Shown piece after piece: positions 4,425 through 5,388 of a DNA stretch of 5,388 bases. Where the stretch lies: assembly GCA_003648085.1 (NCBI GenBank), contig QMOC01000222.1, positions 1-5,388 of the forward strand. Reading direction: 5' to 3'. Position 1 is the first letter of the stretch; every line of letters starts with the position of its first letter. The position numbers and the translations under genes are program-made. The stretch is from Chloroflexota bacterium. GTDB lineage: Bacteria > Chloroflexota > Anaerolineae > B4-G1. The notes below the pieces were generated by a model that was not told the DNA's origin, searched no databases, and saw only the letters and a program-made list of their open reading frames with translations.

Positions 4425-5388
4425 TTGTACTACGCATTGATTATGGCCGGAGGGGTTGGGACACGCTTGTGGCCCCTCAGCCGCCGCCATCGCCCCAAGC
4501 AGTCGCTCAGGCTGGTCGGGGAGCGCACGATGTTCGAGCACGCGGTGGATCGGCTCGCGCCCCTGTTCCAGCCGGAGCAGATTTTCGTCGTCACCGGCGC
4601 TGAGCACGTGGAGGCACTGGCAGCGCAAGCGCCCGATTTGCCGCCGGAGAACTTCATTATCGAGCCGGAGGGCCGTGGCACTGCGCCTTGTATCGGGCTG
4701 GGGACGATTCACCTGCGTCGGCAGGACCCCGAGGCGATTATGGCCGTGCTCACCGCCGATCACTTCATCGCCGACACAGCGCGCTTCCGCCGGGTGCTGG
4801 TTGCAGCGGCCCAAGTCGCTGAAGAGGGCCACCTGGTCACGCTGGGGATTGCGCCTTCGTCCCCCTCAACCGGTTTCGGCTACATCAAGCAGGGAGAGAG
4901 CCTGGGCACAGTGGAGGGGTTCCCGGTCTTCCGCGCCGAGCGGTTCACCGAGAAACCGAGCCCGGAGACGGCGCTTCACATGGTCGAGAGCGGGGAATAC
5001 TCGTGGAACAGCGGCATGTTCATCTGGCGCGTGGACCGCATCCTGGAGGAGTTCCAGCGCCAGATGCCGGAATTCTACGTGCAACTGGCGGAGATAGAGG
5101 CCACGCTGGGCACATCCGGCTACGAGGCGACACTGAACCGCGTCTGGCCGCAGGTGGCTCAGCAGACGATTGACTACGGGGTGATGGAGGGGGCCGAGGA
5201 CGTGACGGTCATCCCGGTGGACATCGGCTGGTCAGATGTGGGTAGTTGGACCAGCCTCTCGGAGTTGCTGCCGGCCGACGAGGAAGCGAACGTTGTCGTC
5301 GGCCCGCACGTGGGGATTGATACGCACGAGACACTGGTCTTCGGCGGGAAGCGGCTCATCGCTACCATCGGGCTGGAGGGGCTGGTAA
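4425..5388 (+). CDS. manC: Mannose-1-phosphate guanylyltransferase (GDP-mannose pyrophosphorylase), truncated by the right edge
   Basis: The enzyme joins GTP and mannose-1-phosphate to GDP-mannose and pyrophosphate, feeding synthesis of cell-surface polysaccharides, glycans or compatible solutes in the cytosol. The frame is open for 321 codons from TTG 4425 to the window end; the TAA in the last three bases is out of frame. The nucleotidyl-transferase fold shows the signature MAGGVGTRLWPLSR (7-20) with PKQ (24-26), EPEGRGTAPC (80-89), TADH (110-113, the metal-binding PADH-like motif), TGFGYI (149-154), FTEKP (174-178), WNSGMF (194-199) and DIGWSDVGSW (266-275). The usual GRNTAP is GRGTAP here, and PKQFLKL is PKQSLRL; neither looks inactivating. 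Single-domain members are about 350-360 residues, so perhaps 30-40 are missing; a fused isomerase domain beyond the edge cannot be excluded. Another NDP-sugar specificity is possible, but the motifs favour GDP-mannose. Confidence 0.92.
   Translation, partial: MYYALIMAGGVGTRLWPLSRRHRPKQSLRLVGERTMFEHAVDRLAPLFQPEQIFVVTGAEHVEALAAQAPDLPPENFIIEPEGRGTAPCIGLGTIHLRRQDPEAIMAVLTADHFIADTARFRRVLVAAAQVAEEGHLVTLGIAPSSPSTGFGYIKQGESLGTVEGFPVFRAERFTEKPSPETALHMVESGEYSWNSGMFIWRVDRILEEFQRQMPEFYVQLAEIEATLGTSGYEATLNRVWPQVAQQTIDYGVMEGAEDVTVIPVDIGWSDVGSWTSLSELLPADEEANVVVGPHVGIDTHETLVFGGKRLIATIGLEGLV

Noticed and set aside
4170..4437. Minus-strand open frames with repeated Asn-Leu-Pro-Ile-Tyr-Gln-type peptides
   Set aside because: The peptide periodicity (8 residues per 24 bases) is only translation of the non-coding octamer array. 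The frames continue antisense into dprA and have no ribosome-binding site or family similarity.
4456..5097. A 213-codon plus-strand frame inside the nucleotidyltransferase region
   Set aside because: It is a shifted frame rich in Arg/Ser/Trp. The frame starting at TTG 4425 carries all the family motifs continuously to the window end.

Overview
The window is a gene-dense, GC-rich bacterial chromosome segment in which every gene lies on the + strand. It carries housekeeping genes for protein targeting (ffh), ribosome assembly (rpsP, khpA, rimM) and DNA uptake/recombination (dprA). A truncated CoA-ligase gene enters at the left edge, and a mannose-1-phosphate guanylyltransferase gene runs off the right edge. 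The gene order, protein sequences, GC-rich coding DNA and octameric intergenic repeats suggest a member of the Chloroflexota (Anaerolineae-like). This is an inference from pattern recognition; there is no rRNA or other phylogenetic marker here that settles it.

Layout: 1-306 is the C-terminal end of an ATP-grasp acyl-CoA synthetase (ADP-forming type) subunit. A consensus-like promoter (303-331) overlaps its stop codon and lies so close to the ffh ATG (340) that the ffh mRNA is probably leaderless. ffh (340-1668) is complete. The 136-base gap after it holds a 7-nt-period purine-rich array, a possible promoter, and a degenerate 8-nt-period array (consensus TACCAATC). rpsP (1805-2257) encodes S16 with a long acidic tail. 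A 95-base spacer follows, with a perfect 8-bp hairpin whose loop is complementary to the khpA ribosome-binding site. khpA (2353-2589), rimM (2596-3186) and dprA (3183-4292) are tightly packed, and the last two overlap by ATGA. The next 132-base gap holds eight exact-period octamers (TTGGTARA), followed by three inverted copies that can fold back on them. A TTG-started sugar-phosphate nucleotidyltransferase (4425 to the edge) follows, preceded by a good Shine-Dalgarno sequence.

How the genes fit together: Ffh forms the signal recognition particle with 4.5S/SRP RNA. S16, KhpA and RimM belong to the classic rpsP-khpA-rimM ribosome-assembly cluster, which in many bacteria continues with trmD and rplS. 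Here dprA takes that position. The two octamer arrays bracket the rpsP-khpA-rimM-dprA block in opposite orientation and share a 17-nt perfect inverted match, so the block is framed by a repeat pair.

I see no mobile element, CRISPR array, tRNA/rRNA gene or new multi-gene system. The observations most worth pursuing are the paired octamer arrays and their fold-back structure, the probable leaderless ffh promoter, and the hairpin/anti-Shine-Dalgarno arrangement before khpA.
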